A stretch of 64,000 nt of DNA from Microbacterium sp. (GCF_031178445.1 NZ_JAPSIY010000003.1:279253-343252), one strand, 5' to 3'. Shown: positions 1 to 8,915, numbered from the stretch's first letter. Translations and numbers: made by a program. The notes: generated by a model not told the origin, from the sequence alone.

Positions 1-971
1 TCGAGTCCCTCGTAGCGCATGCGGCTGTCGAGGTAGATGAGCGTGGCGCCTGTGCCCTGCACCACCAGCTGGATGGCGCCGACCGCGATCACGAGCGCCT
101 GCGACAGCACGCTGATGCCGATCACGACGACGACGCCCGCGGCGTCCTCGCCACCGGTGGGCGCGAGGATCCCCCCGAGGACGGTGCCGATGAGCGATCC
201 CGGGATACTCACCACCTGTATCGCGATGCCCATGATCGCGCTGATGAGGAACATGACGCCGAAGGCCGGCCAGAACCGGCCGCGGATCAGTCGCCACGAG
301 CGCACCAGCGCGGTGCGCAGCGGGGCGCGCTCGATGACCAGGACCGAGGGCACGACCAGGAGCTTGGTGAAGAGCCAGACGAACAGGGGGATGCTGCCGA
401 GCACAAGCAGCAGTCCGGCGATCACGCCGACCGCGATCGACGCGCCACTGTCGAAGCCGAGACCGGCGATGAGCCCGAAGACGACGCCGAAGACCAGCGC
501 GATCCACAGCAGCACGGCGACGCCCTGCAGCAGCGAGAACGCGAACAGCCGCCAGAACGCAGGTCGCACCCGATCCCACAGCAGCCGAAGGGTCGCCTTC
601 CGCGACACGGCGGCGAACGATACGTCCGCCGCGACCAGTCCCTGCACCACTGCAGTGAAGGCCACGCTGGCGAGCGCCAGGACGACACCGGCCAGGATGC
701 CGAGAGCGATCGATCCCGCGACGACAGGGCCGTAGTCGGGAGAACTGGGCGGGACAGTCGCGATGCGGGTCGCGACGAAGATCGCCACCACCACCATCAC
801 GCCGACCGTGATGAGCACCACCAGGAACTGCACTGTCACGGCGAAGCCGAACAGCACCTTGGGATTGTGGCGCAGGGCGCTGAATGCACGGCCCAGCAGC
901 ATCCCGAATGTCATCGGGTGAAGAGGGATCGCCCCCTTCTTCGGTGCCGGTGTCCAGGTCTGGCCGCTCAT
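1..971 (-). CDS. Polytopic membrane protein, glycerophosphodiesterase-membrane-domain-like (partial, 3' end beyond window)
   Basis: The leftward reading frame starts at an ATG at 971-969 behind a GGGAG ribosome-binding site and stays open to the window edge, giving at least 323 codons. The translation begins MSGQTWTPAPKKGAIPLHPM, then alternates long hydrophobic spans with short basic loops (LRHNPKV, RKATLRLLWDRVRPAFWRL, VRSWRLIRGRFWPAF). I count about six membrane segments in the visible part. The layout fits the actinobacterial family that carries the membrane domain of glycerophosphoryl diester phosphodiesterases without the enzyme domain; its function is unknown. It is divergent from mtrA, with about 165 bases between the two starts. 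The membrane-protein call is firm; the family name is inference. Confidence 0.75.
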   Translation of the reverse strand, partial: MSGQTWTPAPKKGAIPLHPMTFGMLLGRAFSALRHNPKVLFGFAVTVQFLVVLITVGVMVVVAIFVATRIATVPPSSPDYGPVVAGSIALGILAGVVLALASVAFTAVVQGLVAADVSFAAVSRKATLRLLWDRVRPAFWRLFAFSLLQGVAVLLWIALVFGVVFGLIAGLGFDSGASIAVGVIAGLLLVLGSIPLFVWLFTKLLVVPSVLVIERAPLRTALVRSWRLIRGRFWPAFGVMFLISAIMGIAIQVVSIPGSLIGTVLGGILAPTGGEDAAGVVVVIGISVLSQALVIAVGAIQLVVQGTGATLIYLDSRMRYEGL

Positions 972-1062
972 CCGCACTCCCTCCCGTGTGCTCTCCCATC
1001 GTGGCACATCGCCCCTCGGCATCCACGTCCCTCGCTTCCTGAGCGCGAACGAGTTTCTCAAG

Positions 1063-1068
1063 TAGGCT
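1063..1068 (+). promoter_or_regulatory. Candidate -10 hexamer for mtrAB-lpqB
   Basis: TAGGCT lies 67 bases upstream of the mtrA ATG in the gap between the divergent membrane protein and mtrA. It would give a short 5' leader. No convincing -35 is seen, so this is a weak call. Confidence 0.3.
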
Positions 1069-1135
1069 GAAACGAGTTGCGGTCGCGCCGGGGGAGCAGA
1101 TCGCTTCGGGAGAGAAAGATGAGGCTGGGCCGACA

Positions 1136-1822
1136 ATGACCTCACGCATCCTCGTGGTCGACGACGACACCGCCCTGGCGGAGATGATCGGCATCGTGCT
1201 GCGCACGGAGGGATTCGAGGTGCTGTTCTGTGCCGACGGGGCACGTGCAGTCGACGAATGGCGCTCCTCACGGCCCGACCTGGTGCTGCTCGATCTGATG
1301 CTGCCGGGGATGGACGGCATCGAGATATGCACGCGTGTGCGCGCGGAATCCGGTGTGCCGATCATCATGCTCACCGCACGCAGCGACACCGCTGACGTGG
1401 TGAGGGGCCTCGAGGTCGGCGCCGACGACTACATGGTCAAGCCGTTCAACCCGAAGGAACTGGTCGCCCGCATCCGCACGCGACTGCGTCCCACCCCGCA
1501 GACCACGGCAGACGTGCTGCGCGTCGGCGATCTCACCATCGACGTCGACGCGCACGAGGTGCGTCGTGGCAGCACCCCGATCGCATTGACCCCGCTGGAG
1601 TTCCAGCTGCTGGTCGCGCTCGCATCCAAGCCGCAGCAGGTCTTCTCACGCGAGATGCTGCTCGAGCAGGTGTGGGGCTACCACTACAAGGCCGACACCC
1701 GACTGGTGAACGTGCATGTGCAGCGGCTGCGCGCGAAGGTGGAGCTCGATCCGGACAACCCGAAGATCGTGATGACGGTGCGTGGAGTCGGCTACCGCGC
1801 CGGGAGCGTCAGCCAGGGGTGA
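1136..1822 (+). CDS. mtrA: Two-component response regulator MtrA
   Basis: This 228-residue OmpR/PhoB-class regulator has an N-terminal receiver domain (about residues 4-115) with the acidic pair DD at 9-10, the phospho-acceptor Asp53 in LVLLDLMLPGMDG, and the conserved Lys in MVKPFNPKEL. A C-terminal winged-helix DNA-binding domain ends in VHVQRLRAKVE and VRGVGYRAG. The closest named family is MtrA, the actinobacterial regulator of cell-wall turnover, osmotic response and division genes. Identification is reinforced by the order mtrA-mtrB-lpqB, which is diagnostic for Actinobacteria. The stop overlaps the GTG start of mtrB in the string GTGA, implying translational coupling. Confidence 0.97.
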   Translation: MTSRILVVDDDTALAEMIGIVLRTEGFEVLFCADGARAVDEWRSSRPDLVLLDLMLPGMDGIEICTRVRAESGVPIIMLTARSDTADVVRGLEVGADDYMVKPFNPKELVARIRTRLRPTPQTTADVLRVGDLTIDVDAHEVRRGSTPIALTPLEFQLLVALASKPQQVFSREMLLEQVWGYHYKADTRLVNVHVQRLRAKVELDPDNPKIVMTVRGVGYRAGSVSQG

Positions 1823-3486
1823 TCGCGACGAACGCGACACGCGTCAGCACCTCGACGAGGCGACTGCCGGGACGATGGGCGGACAGGATCGCCGCCGTCT
1901 GGCGCCGATCGATGCACTTCCGCACGATCGCGGTGACATTGCTGCTCACGTCTCTCGCCATCTTCATCACATGCGTGACCATGGCGCTCGTCATCCGCAG
2001 CGACCTTTTCGAGTCCCGTAAGGACGAAGCCCTTCAGAACGCCAGAAGCGCCGTCGCGCAGATCCAGAAGCGCCTGGACTCGAGCGAGGTGGGCGAGGAT
2101 CGCACCAGGATGGCCGCGCTGTGGCGTGAGGTGCAGGGGGAACTGGGCAGGGCGGCGTCGTCGTCTCGCTTCATGGTGCTGCTGACCAGGATCGACGGCG
2201 ACGGGTACGCGCCCAACGGCTTCGTCAACAGACTCACCGCAGAGCAGCTCAGCGACGATCTGCAGACCAGGGTGAGAGAGGTGCCGGGCAGCCAGGCGTG
2301 GCAGTCCATCCCGCTTCCGGCGACCGGCGGCGAGACAGCTGGCATCGTGGTCGGTCAGCAGCTGACCGTGCCGGATGCGGGTGTCTACGAGGTTTACATC
2401 GCCTACGATCTCGCGGACGCCGACGAGACCCTGATGTTCGTGCAGCGCACGCTGTGGCTGGCGGGGATCGCGCTGGTGACCATCGTCGCGGCGATCTCGT
2501 GGCTGGTGCTCAGGTCGGTCTCGGCGCCGATCATCGAGGCGGCCGAGACGAGTTCGCGGCTCGCAGCCGGCGATCTGGAGGTGCGCCTGCCTGTGCACGG
2601 CGAGGATGAGCTCGCCGCTCTCGGACGTTCCTTCAACGCCATGGCGGACAGCATCCAGCAGCAGATCAAGGAGCTCGCCGAGCTCTCGCTCGTGCAGCAG
2701 CGGTTCGTCTCGGACGTGTCTCACGAGCTGCGCACGCCGCTGACGACCATCAGCCTCGCAGCCGAGATGATCAACGATCAGAAGCACGAGTTCGACCCGA
2801 CAACGGCGCGAACGGTCGAACTGCTGCACACGCAGGTGCGGCGCTTCGAGACTCTGCTGGCCGACCTGCTCGAGATCAGCCGCTACGACGCGGGATCCGT
2901 GCAGCTCGAAGTCGAGGCCACCAGCCTCGCACAGCTCGCCGAGGAGATCGTCGAGCAGATGAGCCCACTGGCCGCGGTGCACGGCACCGAACTGCGACTG
3001 GTCGCCCCCGGCGGCTATTCGCCGGTGGACATGGATCCCCGTCGCGTGCGCCGGGTGCTGCGAAACCTCGTCGGCAACGCGATCGAGCATGGCGAGGGAC
3101 GGCCGATCGTGGTCACCGTCGACAGCGATCAGCGAGCGGTCGCGGTCGGCGTGCGCGATTTCGGCCTGGGGATGCGGCCGGAGGAGGCCGAGCGCGTGTT
3201 CGACCGTTTCTGGCGCGCGGATCCGTCGCGCAAACGCACGATCGGTGGCACGGGGCTGGGACTGTCGATCGCCTTGGGCGACGCCAAGCTGCACGGTGGC
3301 TCGTTGGAGGTGTGGTCGGAGCTCGGCATGGGCACGAACTTCGTACTCACCATCCCGCGCGGGCCCGGAGGGCTCGCCGGCCCCAGCCCGGTGCCGGTGC
3401 AGCCCCAGGAATCGCTCGCCGATCTCGGCAGCGTCACAGAGCCCATCGTGCTGCGGCCGCCGGCATCCGATCGGGAGGATTCATGA
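1819..3486 (+). CDS. mtrB: Two-component sensor histidine kinase MtrB
   Basis: The GTG at 1819 overlaps the mtrA stop and gives 555 residues. Two membrane segments (about residues 36-58 and 212-232) bracket an extracytoplasmic sensor domain. A HAMP linker follows, then the HisKA motif SDVSHELRTPL with phospho-acceptor His302, and a HATPase domain with N-box RNLVGNAIEHGEG and G-box GTGLGLSIA. This is the standard MtrB architecture. It phosphorylates MtrA and in relatives is modulated by LpqB, encoded next. The same frame is open far upstream into mtrA, but that part is a shadow of mtrA; the overlapping GTG is the sensible start. Confidence 0.96.
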   Translation: MIATNATRVSTSTRRLPGRWADRIAAVWRRSMHFRTIAVTLLLTSLAIFITCVTMALVIRSDLFESRKDEALQNARSAVAQIQKRLDSSEVGEDRTRMAALWREVQGELGRAASSSRFMVLLTRIDGDGYAPNGFVNRLTAEQLSDDLQTRVREVPGSQAWQSIPLPATGGETAGIVVGQQLTVPDAGVYEVYIAYDLADADETLMFVQRTLWLAGIALVTIVAAISWLVLRSVSAPIIEAAETSSRLAAGDLEVRLPVHGEDELAALGRSFNAMADSIQQQIKELAELSLVQQRFVSDVSHELRTPLTTISLAAEMINDQKHEFDPTTARTVELLHTQVRRFETLLADLLEISRYDAGSVQLEVEATSLAQLAEEIVEQMSPLAAVHGTELRLVAPGGYSPVDMDPRRVRRVLRNLVGNAIEHGEGRPIVVTVDSDQRAVAVGVRDFGLGMRPEEAERVFDRFWRADPSRKRTIGGTGLGLSIALGDAKLHGGSLEVWSELGMGTNFVLTIPRGPGGLAGPSPVPVQPQESLADLGSVTEPIVLRPPASDREDS

Positions 3487-5183
3487 GGATGCGAAGGTCA
3501 TGGGCGCTGCTGCTGACAGGAGCGCTGGCTCTCGTGCTCGCCGGCTGCACGGGCCTGCCGACGACAGGACCCGTGAACGCCGGCCTGCCCATCGGCGAGG
3601 AGGAGGAGATCGCCGACCCCACACCCATCGCCCAGGGCCCGATGCCGGGCGCGGACCCCGAGGACATCGTCGGCGGATTCCTCGAGGCCTCCGTGACGCC
3701 GGCGGGCGACTGGGAGACGGCGCAGGAGTTCCTCACCGATGAGTTCGCGGACGAGTGGGAGCCGCAGGCAGGCGTCGCGATCGACGAGTCGGTGTCGTCC
3801 AGGCTGTTCGACGTCGATGTCGACCCCGAGGACGAGACGGCCACGGAGACGATGGTGGGAGTGCAGCTGCAGCAGGTCGCCAGCGTCGACACGGCGGGCG
3901 CGTACACCGCGTCCACCGGCACCTCCAAACGAGCCTTCCGGCTCGTGCGCCCCGAGGGCGGTGAATGGCGGATCGCGGAAGCGCCTCCCGGCATCGTGCT
4001 CGACGCGGCGAGTCTCGAGCAGGTGTACCGCCGCTACAACCTCCAGTACTTCGATCAGAGCTGGAGCCACCTCGTACCCGACGTGCGGTGGTTCCCGCGA
4101 CGACCCTCGATGGCGACGACGATCACGCGTGCGCTGATCTCGGGCGAGCCGAGCGAATGGCTCGCGCCAGCCGTACGGACGGCGTTCGCGGAGGAGATCG
4201 CGCTTGCCGGTGACGCCGTACCTGTGGACTCCTCGCAGGTCGCAGCCGTCTCGCTGAACCGCGCCGCGCTCTCGGCGACGCCCGTGGCACTGGCCCGCAT
4301 GCGCACGCAGCTCGAGGCCAGCCTGTCAGGACTGGGAGTGAGCGAGGTGCGCTTCACCGTAGACGGCACGCCGCTGGAGGCCGACACGGTCTCGTTCCCG
4401 CAGCCGGCGATCGACGGTCTGCTGGTGCTCGGCCAGGAGAGCTTCGGCATGGCGGTCGGCGACGAGCTGAAGCCCATCCCGGCCCTCACGGCGCAGATCG
4501 CGAAGATCCAGGAGCCGATCGCGGCGATCGACGTCGCGCTGGACGGCTCGATGGCCGCGGTGCAGATGGCGGCCGGCGCCGTCTTCGCGGTTCGCGACGG
4601 CGCGACCGATCGTCTCGATGCCAGAGCCGGTCTGATCGCGCCGTCGCTCGACGCATTCGGGTTCACCTGGACGGTGCCCCGAGGCGACCCGTCCGCCGTC
4701 GAGGCGTGGGACGGTGAGGTGGTCCGCCACCCGGTCGCGCAGGCGTGGCCGGAGGCGTCGTCGATCAGCCATCTGCGACTGTCGTCGGACGGAGCCCGCG
4801 TCGCGGCCGTCGTGACGGCGGGCAGCCAGCGTCACCTCGTCGTCGCCGCGGTCGTGCGCGGGGAGGGCGGTGTGCCGGAACGGCTCGGCGACGTGCGGGA
4901 GGTCATGCGCCTGAACGACCCTGCGCAGGGGCTCGCCTGGATGGGAACGGACTCCGTGGTGCTGCTGTCCAACGCCAGCGACCCCGTGCTGATCACCCAT
5001 GTCATCGGCGGCCCTGCGACCTTCTCCACCGCCCCGGCCGGCGCGAAGTCGCTGTCAGGTGGCAAGAACAACGCCGCCATCCGCGTCTTGACCTCCGATG
5101 GCGTGGTCTACGCGCAGCGCGGCTCGTCCTGGCAGGAGTCGGTGGTGGGAGCGCGGGTGCTCGGCACCCGCGCCGGCTACTGA
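3483..5183 (+). CDS. lpqB: MtrB-associated lipoprotein LpqB
   Basis: The ATG at 3483 overlaps the mtrB stop (ATGA) and gives 566 residues. The N-terminus is a lipoprotein signal: MRMRRSW, a hydrophobic run, then the lipobox LAGC with the lipidated Cys at 22. After a disordered stretch come a GerMN-like domain in the middle and a C-terminal beta-propeller-type region (for example HLRLSSDGARVAAV and GLAWMGTDSVVLL), as in the LpqB family. In mycobacteria LpqB sits outside the membrane and modulates MtrB signalling. Gene order and lipobox make the call secure. Confidence 0.95.
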   Translation: MRMRRSWALLLTGALALVLAGCTGLPTTGPVNAGLPIGEEEEIADPTPIAQGPMPGADPEDIVGGFLEASVTPAGDWETAQEFLTDEFADEWEPQAGVAIDESVSSRLFDVDVDPEDETATETMVGVQLQQVASVDTAGAYTASTGTSKRAFRLVRPEGGEWRIAEAPPGIVLDAASLEQVYRRYNLQYFDQSWSHLVPDVRWFPRRPSMATTITRALISGEPSEWLAPAVRTAFAEEIALAGDAVPVDSSQVAAVSLNRAALSATPVALARMRTQLEASLSGLGVSEVRFTVDGTPLEADTVSFPQPAIDGLLVLGQESFGMAVGDELKPIPALTAQIAKIQEPIAAIDVALDGSMAAVQMAAGAVFAVRDGATDRLDARAGLIAPSLDAFGFTWTVPRGDPSAVEAWDGEVVRHPVAQAWPEASSISHLRLSSDGARVAAVVTAGSQRHLVVAAVVRGEGGVPERLGDVREVMRLNDPAQGLAWMGTDSVVLLSNASDPVLITHVIGGPATFSTAPAGAKSLSGGKNNAAIRVLTSDGVVYAQRGSSWQESVVGARVLGTRAGY

Positions 5184-5280
5184 CCTCGTCGCCGTGCACA
5201 GCCATCCGCGCGGCGCCGGTTCTGCACACCGCGTGTGATCACGACACTGCGCGGCGTGCGCGGAGGCGCATGATCGTCGG

Positions 5281-6090
5281 ATGCTGACGACGATCGGTCA
5301 TGACATGCTCGCCTTCCTGCTGGCGGCGACCTGCCCAGGGTGCGAGATGCCGGGGGTGTTGCTGTGCGAGGACTGCCTCGATCAGCTCGCCCCGGAACCC
5401 TGCCTGCGGACGACTCCCGGCGGGCTGGTGGTGCACGCGGCGCTGCCGTTTCAGGGTGTCGCCGCGCGCTGCATCCGGCGTCTGAAGGAGGAAGGGGCGA
5501 CGATGCTGGCGCGCCCGCTGGGGCGGACGATGCGTAGCGCTCTTGTGGAGTCGGGCTCCGAGGGGCGGCTGATCGTGCCGGTGCCGACAAGCCGTGCCGC
5601 CTTCCGACGGCGCGGCTATCGCGTGCCGGAGCTGCTGGTGCGGCGCGCCGGGTTCCGTGCAGTGCCGATGCTGCGCACGGCACGGCGCACGGGCGATCAG
5701 CGTGCTCTGGGGAGAGCCGAGAGGGCGCGGAACGCGGCGGGGAGCATGCGCGTCGCGGCGAACGCCGTGCCGGCGCTCTCCGCCGCCTCATCGCGCGGCG
5801 TCGAAGTGGTGCTGGTGGACGACGTCGTCACCACGGGAGCGACCCTCGACGAGGCGGCGCGGGCGCTGCGGGAGTCCGGCGCGAAGGCGGTGAGGGCGGT
5901 GTGCCTGGCGCAGACTCCGCGCCGCGGCGACACGAGTGAGACATCTGGTGAACGGATAGTGACAGGAGCCGCTCCGGCGACTACGGTAGGGGTTCACAAG
6001 GCGACCACGGTCCGCCCTTGGCCGGGAGGACCGGGACAAGGAGGCAGTGATGGAAACGAGCATCGTCGGCGTCGGAGTGGGGATCTCTGA
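5281..6090 (+). CDS. ComF-family phosphoribosyltransferase-like protein
   Basis: This 269-residue protein has an N-terminal double CxxC (Cys18/21 in CPGC, Cys29/32 in CEDC), typical of the ComF zinc finger. It is followed by a type I phosphoribosyltransferase fold with PVPTSRAAFRRRGY and the PRPP loop VVLVDDVVTTGATL at about 176-189. ComF homologues outside transformable Gram-positives are uncharacterised, though in Bacillus the family is linked to competence helicase function. The last ~57 residues after the PRTase core are low complexity and the frame runs 41 bases into hpf, so the hpf leader lies inside this gene. The start was chosen as the first ATG behind a GGAGG; ATG 5305 is an alternative. 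Confidence 0.85.
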   Translation: MLTTIGHDMLAFLLAATCPGCEMPGVLLCEDCLDQLAPEPCLRTTPGGLVVHAALPFQGVAARCIRRLKEEGATMLARPLGRTMRSALVESGSEGRLIVPVPTSRAAFRRRGYRVPELLVRRAGFRAVPMLRTARRTGDQRALGRAERARNAAGSMRVAANAVPALSAASSRGVEVVLVDDVVTTGATLDEAARALRESGAKAVRAVCLAQTPRRGDTSETSGERIVTGAAPATTVGVHKATTVRPWPGGPGQGGSDGNEHRRRRSGDL

Positions 6091-6709
6091 TCGGTTCCGC
6101 ACAGTTGTCGAAGAGAAGACCGCACGAATCCAGACGCTCGCACCGAAGGCGCAGCGCCTTGATATCAAGGTCACCCATCGTGCTTATCGCAACGGGCGCG
6201 TACCCGATGAGACCGTCGAGCTGACCCTTCTCGGCAAGGGCCCCCTCGTGCGCGCCGAGGCGGAGGATGCCGATAAGTTCACGGCCCTGGACCTCGCTCT
6301 CGACAAGCTCGCGGAGCAGCTTCGTCGCGCTAAGGAGAAGAGGATCGATGGGCGTCATCATCCCCGCGGCGCGCATTTCGAGAAAGAGAGCGGGGCGCTC
6401 GCGGGAATCGACGTGCAGCCGGCGTCGGCCGACGTGCTCCACGCCGTCGCCACCGGTGCGATTCCGGTGCAGCAGGAAGAGGACGAGAAGTACTCGCCTG
6501 TCGTGATCCGGACGAAGAACTTCGACGCGGAGTGGATGACCGTCGAAGAGGCGGTGGACCGCATGGAGCTCGTCGGCCACGACTTCTTCCTGTTCGTCGA
6601 TGCCCGCACCGACCACCCCAGCGTCGTCTACCGCCGCAAGGGCTGGGACTACGGCGTGATCTCGCTGACGACTCAGACTCCGCCCGCCGAGGAGGCCTTG
6701 GCTTCCTGA
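6050..6709 (+). CDS. hpf: Ribosome hibernation-promoting factor, long form (HPF/RaiA family)
   Basis: The ATG at 6050 follows a perfect AAGGAGG at 6039-6044; a GTG one codon upstream is rejected. The 219 residues comprise an N-terminal S30AE domain (about 1-105, with KVTHRAYRNGR and a lysine-rich amphipathic end) and a C-terminal dimerisation domain from VIRTKNFDAEWM to about residue 205. This is the long HPF class, which dimerises 70S ribosomes into inactive 100S particles in stationary phase or stress. It stands immediately upstream of a strong terminator. Confidence 0.95.
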   Translation: METSIVGVGVGISDRFRTVVEEKTARIQTLAPKAQRLDIKVTHRAYRNGRVPDETVELTLLGKGPLVRAEAEDADKFTALDLALDKLAEQLRRAKEKRIDGRHHPRGAHFEKESGALAGIDVQPASADVLHAVATGAIPVQQEEDEKYSPVVIRTKNFDAEWMTVEEAVDRMELVGHDFFLFVDARTDHPSVVYRRKGWDYGVISLTTQTPPAEEALAS

Positions 6710-6715
6710 TCGGGC

Positions 6716-6755
6716 GAAGAGAGGCGCCCTCCCTGACGGGAGGGCGCCTCTCTTC
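6716..6755. terminator. Bidirectional hairpin terminator after hpf
   Basis: A perfect 18-bp inverted repeat with a TGAC loop lies between the convergent hpf and the TPM-tail paralogue gene. It starts 7 bases after the hpf stop. There is only a short T-tract, as usual in high-GC actinobacteria. Confidence 0.85.
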
Positions 6756-6800
6756 GTGCTGTCGCTCCGCGCAGCGATGTGATGAAAGCGATGGTGGGGA

Positions 6801-8138
6801 TCAGTCGAAGATGCCGTCCAGGATGCTGCCGATCACGAGGCCGCCGAGCACTCCGCTCACGATGTCGCCGCCGCCTCCACCGCGACGTCCGCCGCCCCAG
6901 CCGCCTCCGCCGCCCCAGCCATCGCCGCCCCATCCCTGATCCTGGGGCCGGCTGGAGTCGATGTCACGCTGGGCGAGCTGCAGCGCCTCCGAGGCCAGCT
7001 GCGCGACTCGGCGTGCCGCCATCAGCGCCTGCTCTCGGGTCTCTTCTGCGGGAAGCAGCCTCGGCACGTCCACGCGCAGACGCTCCGCCTCGGCGAGGCG
7101 GGTGCGCGCGTCGGCGCCGATCCAGCCGCGGTGCCCGGCGATGAGGCCGCGTGCGACACCCAGCTGCCGGTCCGCATCGTCGAGCGAGTGCTGCACGTGC
7201 TCCAGCGAGGGGAGCGGATGCTGTGCACGGTAATGCGCCTTGTCGATCGCGTCGTCGAGCGCGCTGTTCGCAGAGCGCAGCCGGGTGAGCTCTGCGAACG
7301 GGTCGTTCGGTGAACCCGCCGGAGCGAGGGAGCGCAGTTCGGCTTCGAGTTCTGCCGCGGCCGAGGTGACTTCGGGCGTCTGCGGAGCGTTGCGCGCGGC
7401 GATGATGTCACCGCGGGAGTCTGCGATGACATCGGCCAGCGTGGATTCGGCCCTCAGCGCCTCGATCTCGAAGTCCTCCACCGCATCCAGGATGGCGGCG
7501 GCACGGCGCACCGCCTCCGTGGCGGTCTCGAGGGCGAGGTTGGCCTCTTCGTTCTGCTTGGCCTCACGACGGCGGACGGAGACGTCGGCACCGTGCGTCG
7601 CGAACGCGATGAGCTGGTCGGCTTCCTCGGCCGCCGATGCGATCCGGTGCATGGCGGACTCCGCGTAGCGCGAGGAAAGCCGTTCGATCGTGGCGCGCGC
7701 GTGGGGGATGCGGGCGCCGAGTGCTTCGGCATCCGCGCGCACCTGCGCGACGATCTCGGGTGCGCGACGCACCTTCGCGATGGTCTCCGCGAGAACGCCG
7801 GTCTTCTCGTCGAGCAGGCTCTCCGCCCATTCACAGAGCTGGATGATGCGCGCGTTGCGGGTACGCAGCTCCTCGAGCGTGTCGGGGATCTCGTCGTGGT
7901 TCAGCTGATGCAGCTGGAACGCTTCGCGCAAGTGCGTGCGCACCGCGTCGAGTGCCGCCTTGAGGTCGGCCGTCAGCGATTCGCCGAGCTCCGCCTGGGC
8001 GAAGACCAGTTCATCGGAGGTCGTGCGAATGCGCTCGTCCGCCGCGACCAGCGACTGCTCCGCCCGCCGAGCGAGATCAGCATCCTGCGCCGCGAGCGCT
8101 TCCTGTTCACGTCTACGTCTGCCCCAGAAACCGGCCAT
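6801..8138 (-). CDS. Coiled-coil protein with glycine-rich tail, paralogue of the TPM protein C-terminal region
   Basis: This 445-residue protein begins MAGFWGRRRREQEAL, with no signal peptide or membrane segment. Almost the whole chain is predicted helical and coiled-coil (Ala/Glu/Arg/Leu-rich), and it ends in a Gly/Trp-rich segment (WGGDGWGGGGGWGGGRRGG) plus a short hydrophobic tail. The layout and several local matches (GLIAGHRGWIGADARTRLAEA against FIETRRGVVGPTARTRLSQA) show it is a distant paralogue of the non-TPM part of the protein at 62727-64000, here lacking the TPM domain. Function is unknown. The ATG sits six bases after a TAGGAT hexamer, suggesting a leaderless mRNA. Confidence 0.8.
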   Translation of the reverse strand: MAGFWGRRRREQEALAAQDADLARRAEQSLVAADERIRTTSDELVFAQAELGESLTADLKAALDAVRTHLREAFQLHQLNHDEIPDTLEELRTRNARIIQLCEWAESLLDEKTGVLAETIAKVRRAPEIVAQVRADAEALGARIPHARATIERLSSRYAESAMHRIASAAEEADQLIAFATHGADVSVRRREAKQNEEANLALETATEAVRRAAAILDAVEDFEIEALRAESTLADVIADSRGDIIAARNAPQTPEVTSAAAELEAELRSLAPAGSPNDPFAELTRLRSANSALDDAIDKAHYRAQHPLPSLEHVQHSLDDADRQLGVARGLIAGHRGWIGADARTRLAEAERLRVDVPRLLPAEETREQALMAARRVAQLASEALQLAQRDIDSSRPQDQGWGGDGWGGGGGWGGGRRGGGGGDIVSGVLGGLVIGSILDGIFD

Positions 8139-8150
8139 ACTCCGATCCTA
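8139..8150 (-). promoter_or_regulatory. Leaderless-type promoter (TAGGAT-N6-ATG)
   Basis: On the minus strand TAGGAT is followed by exactly six bases and the ATG at 8138. The spacer contains CGGAG but is too close to the ATG to be a ribosome-binding site. Confidence 0.5.
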
Positions 8151-8201
8151 CGGTCGCCGAGCCGCTGGGCGCGCGGCATCCGGTGCGCCTTCGGCGAACG
8201 A

Positions 8202-8855
8202 TCAGCCGGCCGCCGGCGCCACCCCGGACGCAGCCGCCATGGCCGCCCGCGTCCGGGGTGGCCGGCCGCGCCGGGGCTTCTCCGTGTTTATGCGCAGCCC
8301 CACGGCCTGCGGGGAATGCTCGCGCAGCCGCGATACCACGTGCTCGAGCCAGCGGACCTCGGCATCGGCCCGGAACACGAGAGAGTCGGCGACCAACTGA
8401 CGCGCCAGTGCCTCACCCGGCGACGGCGACCGTCCGTCGAGGCTTGTCTCCCGCTCATCGGCGGCTGCCGCTGTCAGCGCCTCAAGTCGCGCCACGGATG
8501 CTGAGTGCTGTCGCTGCAGGATCGTCGCGGCGTCGACTCCGGGAAGCGTCGCAGCCAGAGCGAGCTTCATCGTCAACTCGTCTCGGGTGCCTGGCGCGGG
8601 GGTGACCGGGGCGTCCAGCCAGTCCCGCACCTCCCGGCGACCGGCATCCGTGATGCGGTAGTACACGTGCCCCTGCACGTCGACGTCGCCCTTCGCGACC
8701 ATTCCGTCGCGCTCCAGGCGCTCCAGGGTGTTGTAGATCTGACCCACGTTCAGCGGCCACGTGGACCCTGTGCGCCGGTCGAACTCGGTGCGTAGCTGGT
8801 AGCCGTAGCAGGGTCCCTGATCGAGGATGGCCAGCAGGCTGTGGCGGACGGACAT
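8202..8855 (-). CDS. PadR-family transcriptional regulator
   Basis: I take the ATG at 8855 (MSVRHSLLAILDQGP), which has a GGAG six bases upstream; the frame is open 25 codons further but without a ribosome site. This gives 217 residues. The N-terminal winged helix (about 4-85: PCYGYQLRTEFDRRTG, IYNTLERLERDGMV, VYYRITDAGRREV) is the PadR signature. The C-terminal region contains helices used for dimerisation (VirR/PadR-type). The tail is Arg/Ala-rich (GRPPRTRAAMAAASG). PadR proteins usually repress efflux or detoxification genes and often themselves; no such target is adjacent, so the regulon is unknown. It is divergent from secA. Confidence 0.9.
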   Translation of the reverse strand: MSVRHSLLAILDQGPCYGYQLRTEFDRRTGSTWPLNVGQIYNTLERLERDGMVAKGDVDVQGHVYYRITDAGRREVRDWLDAPVTPAPGTRDELTMKLALAATLPGVDAATILQRQHSASVARLEALTAAAADERETSLDGRSPSPGEALARQLVADSLVFRADAEVRWLEHVVSRLREHSPQAVGLRINTEKPRRGRPPRTRAAMAAASGVAPAAG

Positions 8856-8870
8856 CGTGCTCCGATCATT

Positions 8871-8915
8871 CCGGGTATTGCATTTCCCGGTATATGGGTA
8901 TCGGTAAACCCGGCA
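8871..8915 (-). promoter_or_regulatory. Candidate PadR operator/promoter region with three ATACC repeats
   Basis: Read on the minus strand, this AT-richer patch just upstream of the PadR start holds three copies of ATACC (GATACCC, ATACCGGG, AATACCCGG). PadR proteins commonly autoregulate through repeats placed like this; the assignment is inference. Confidence 0.35.
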
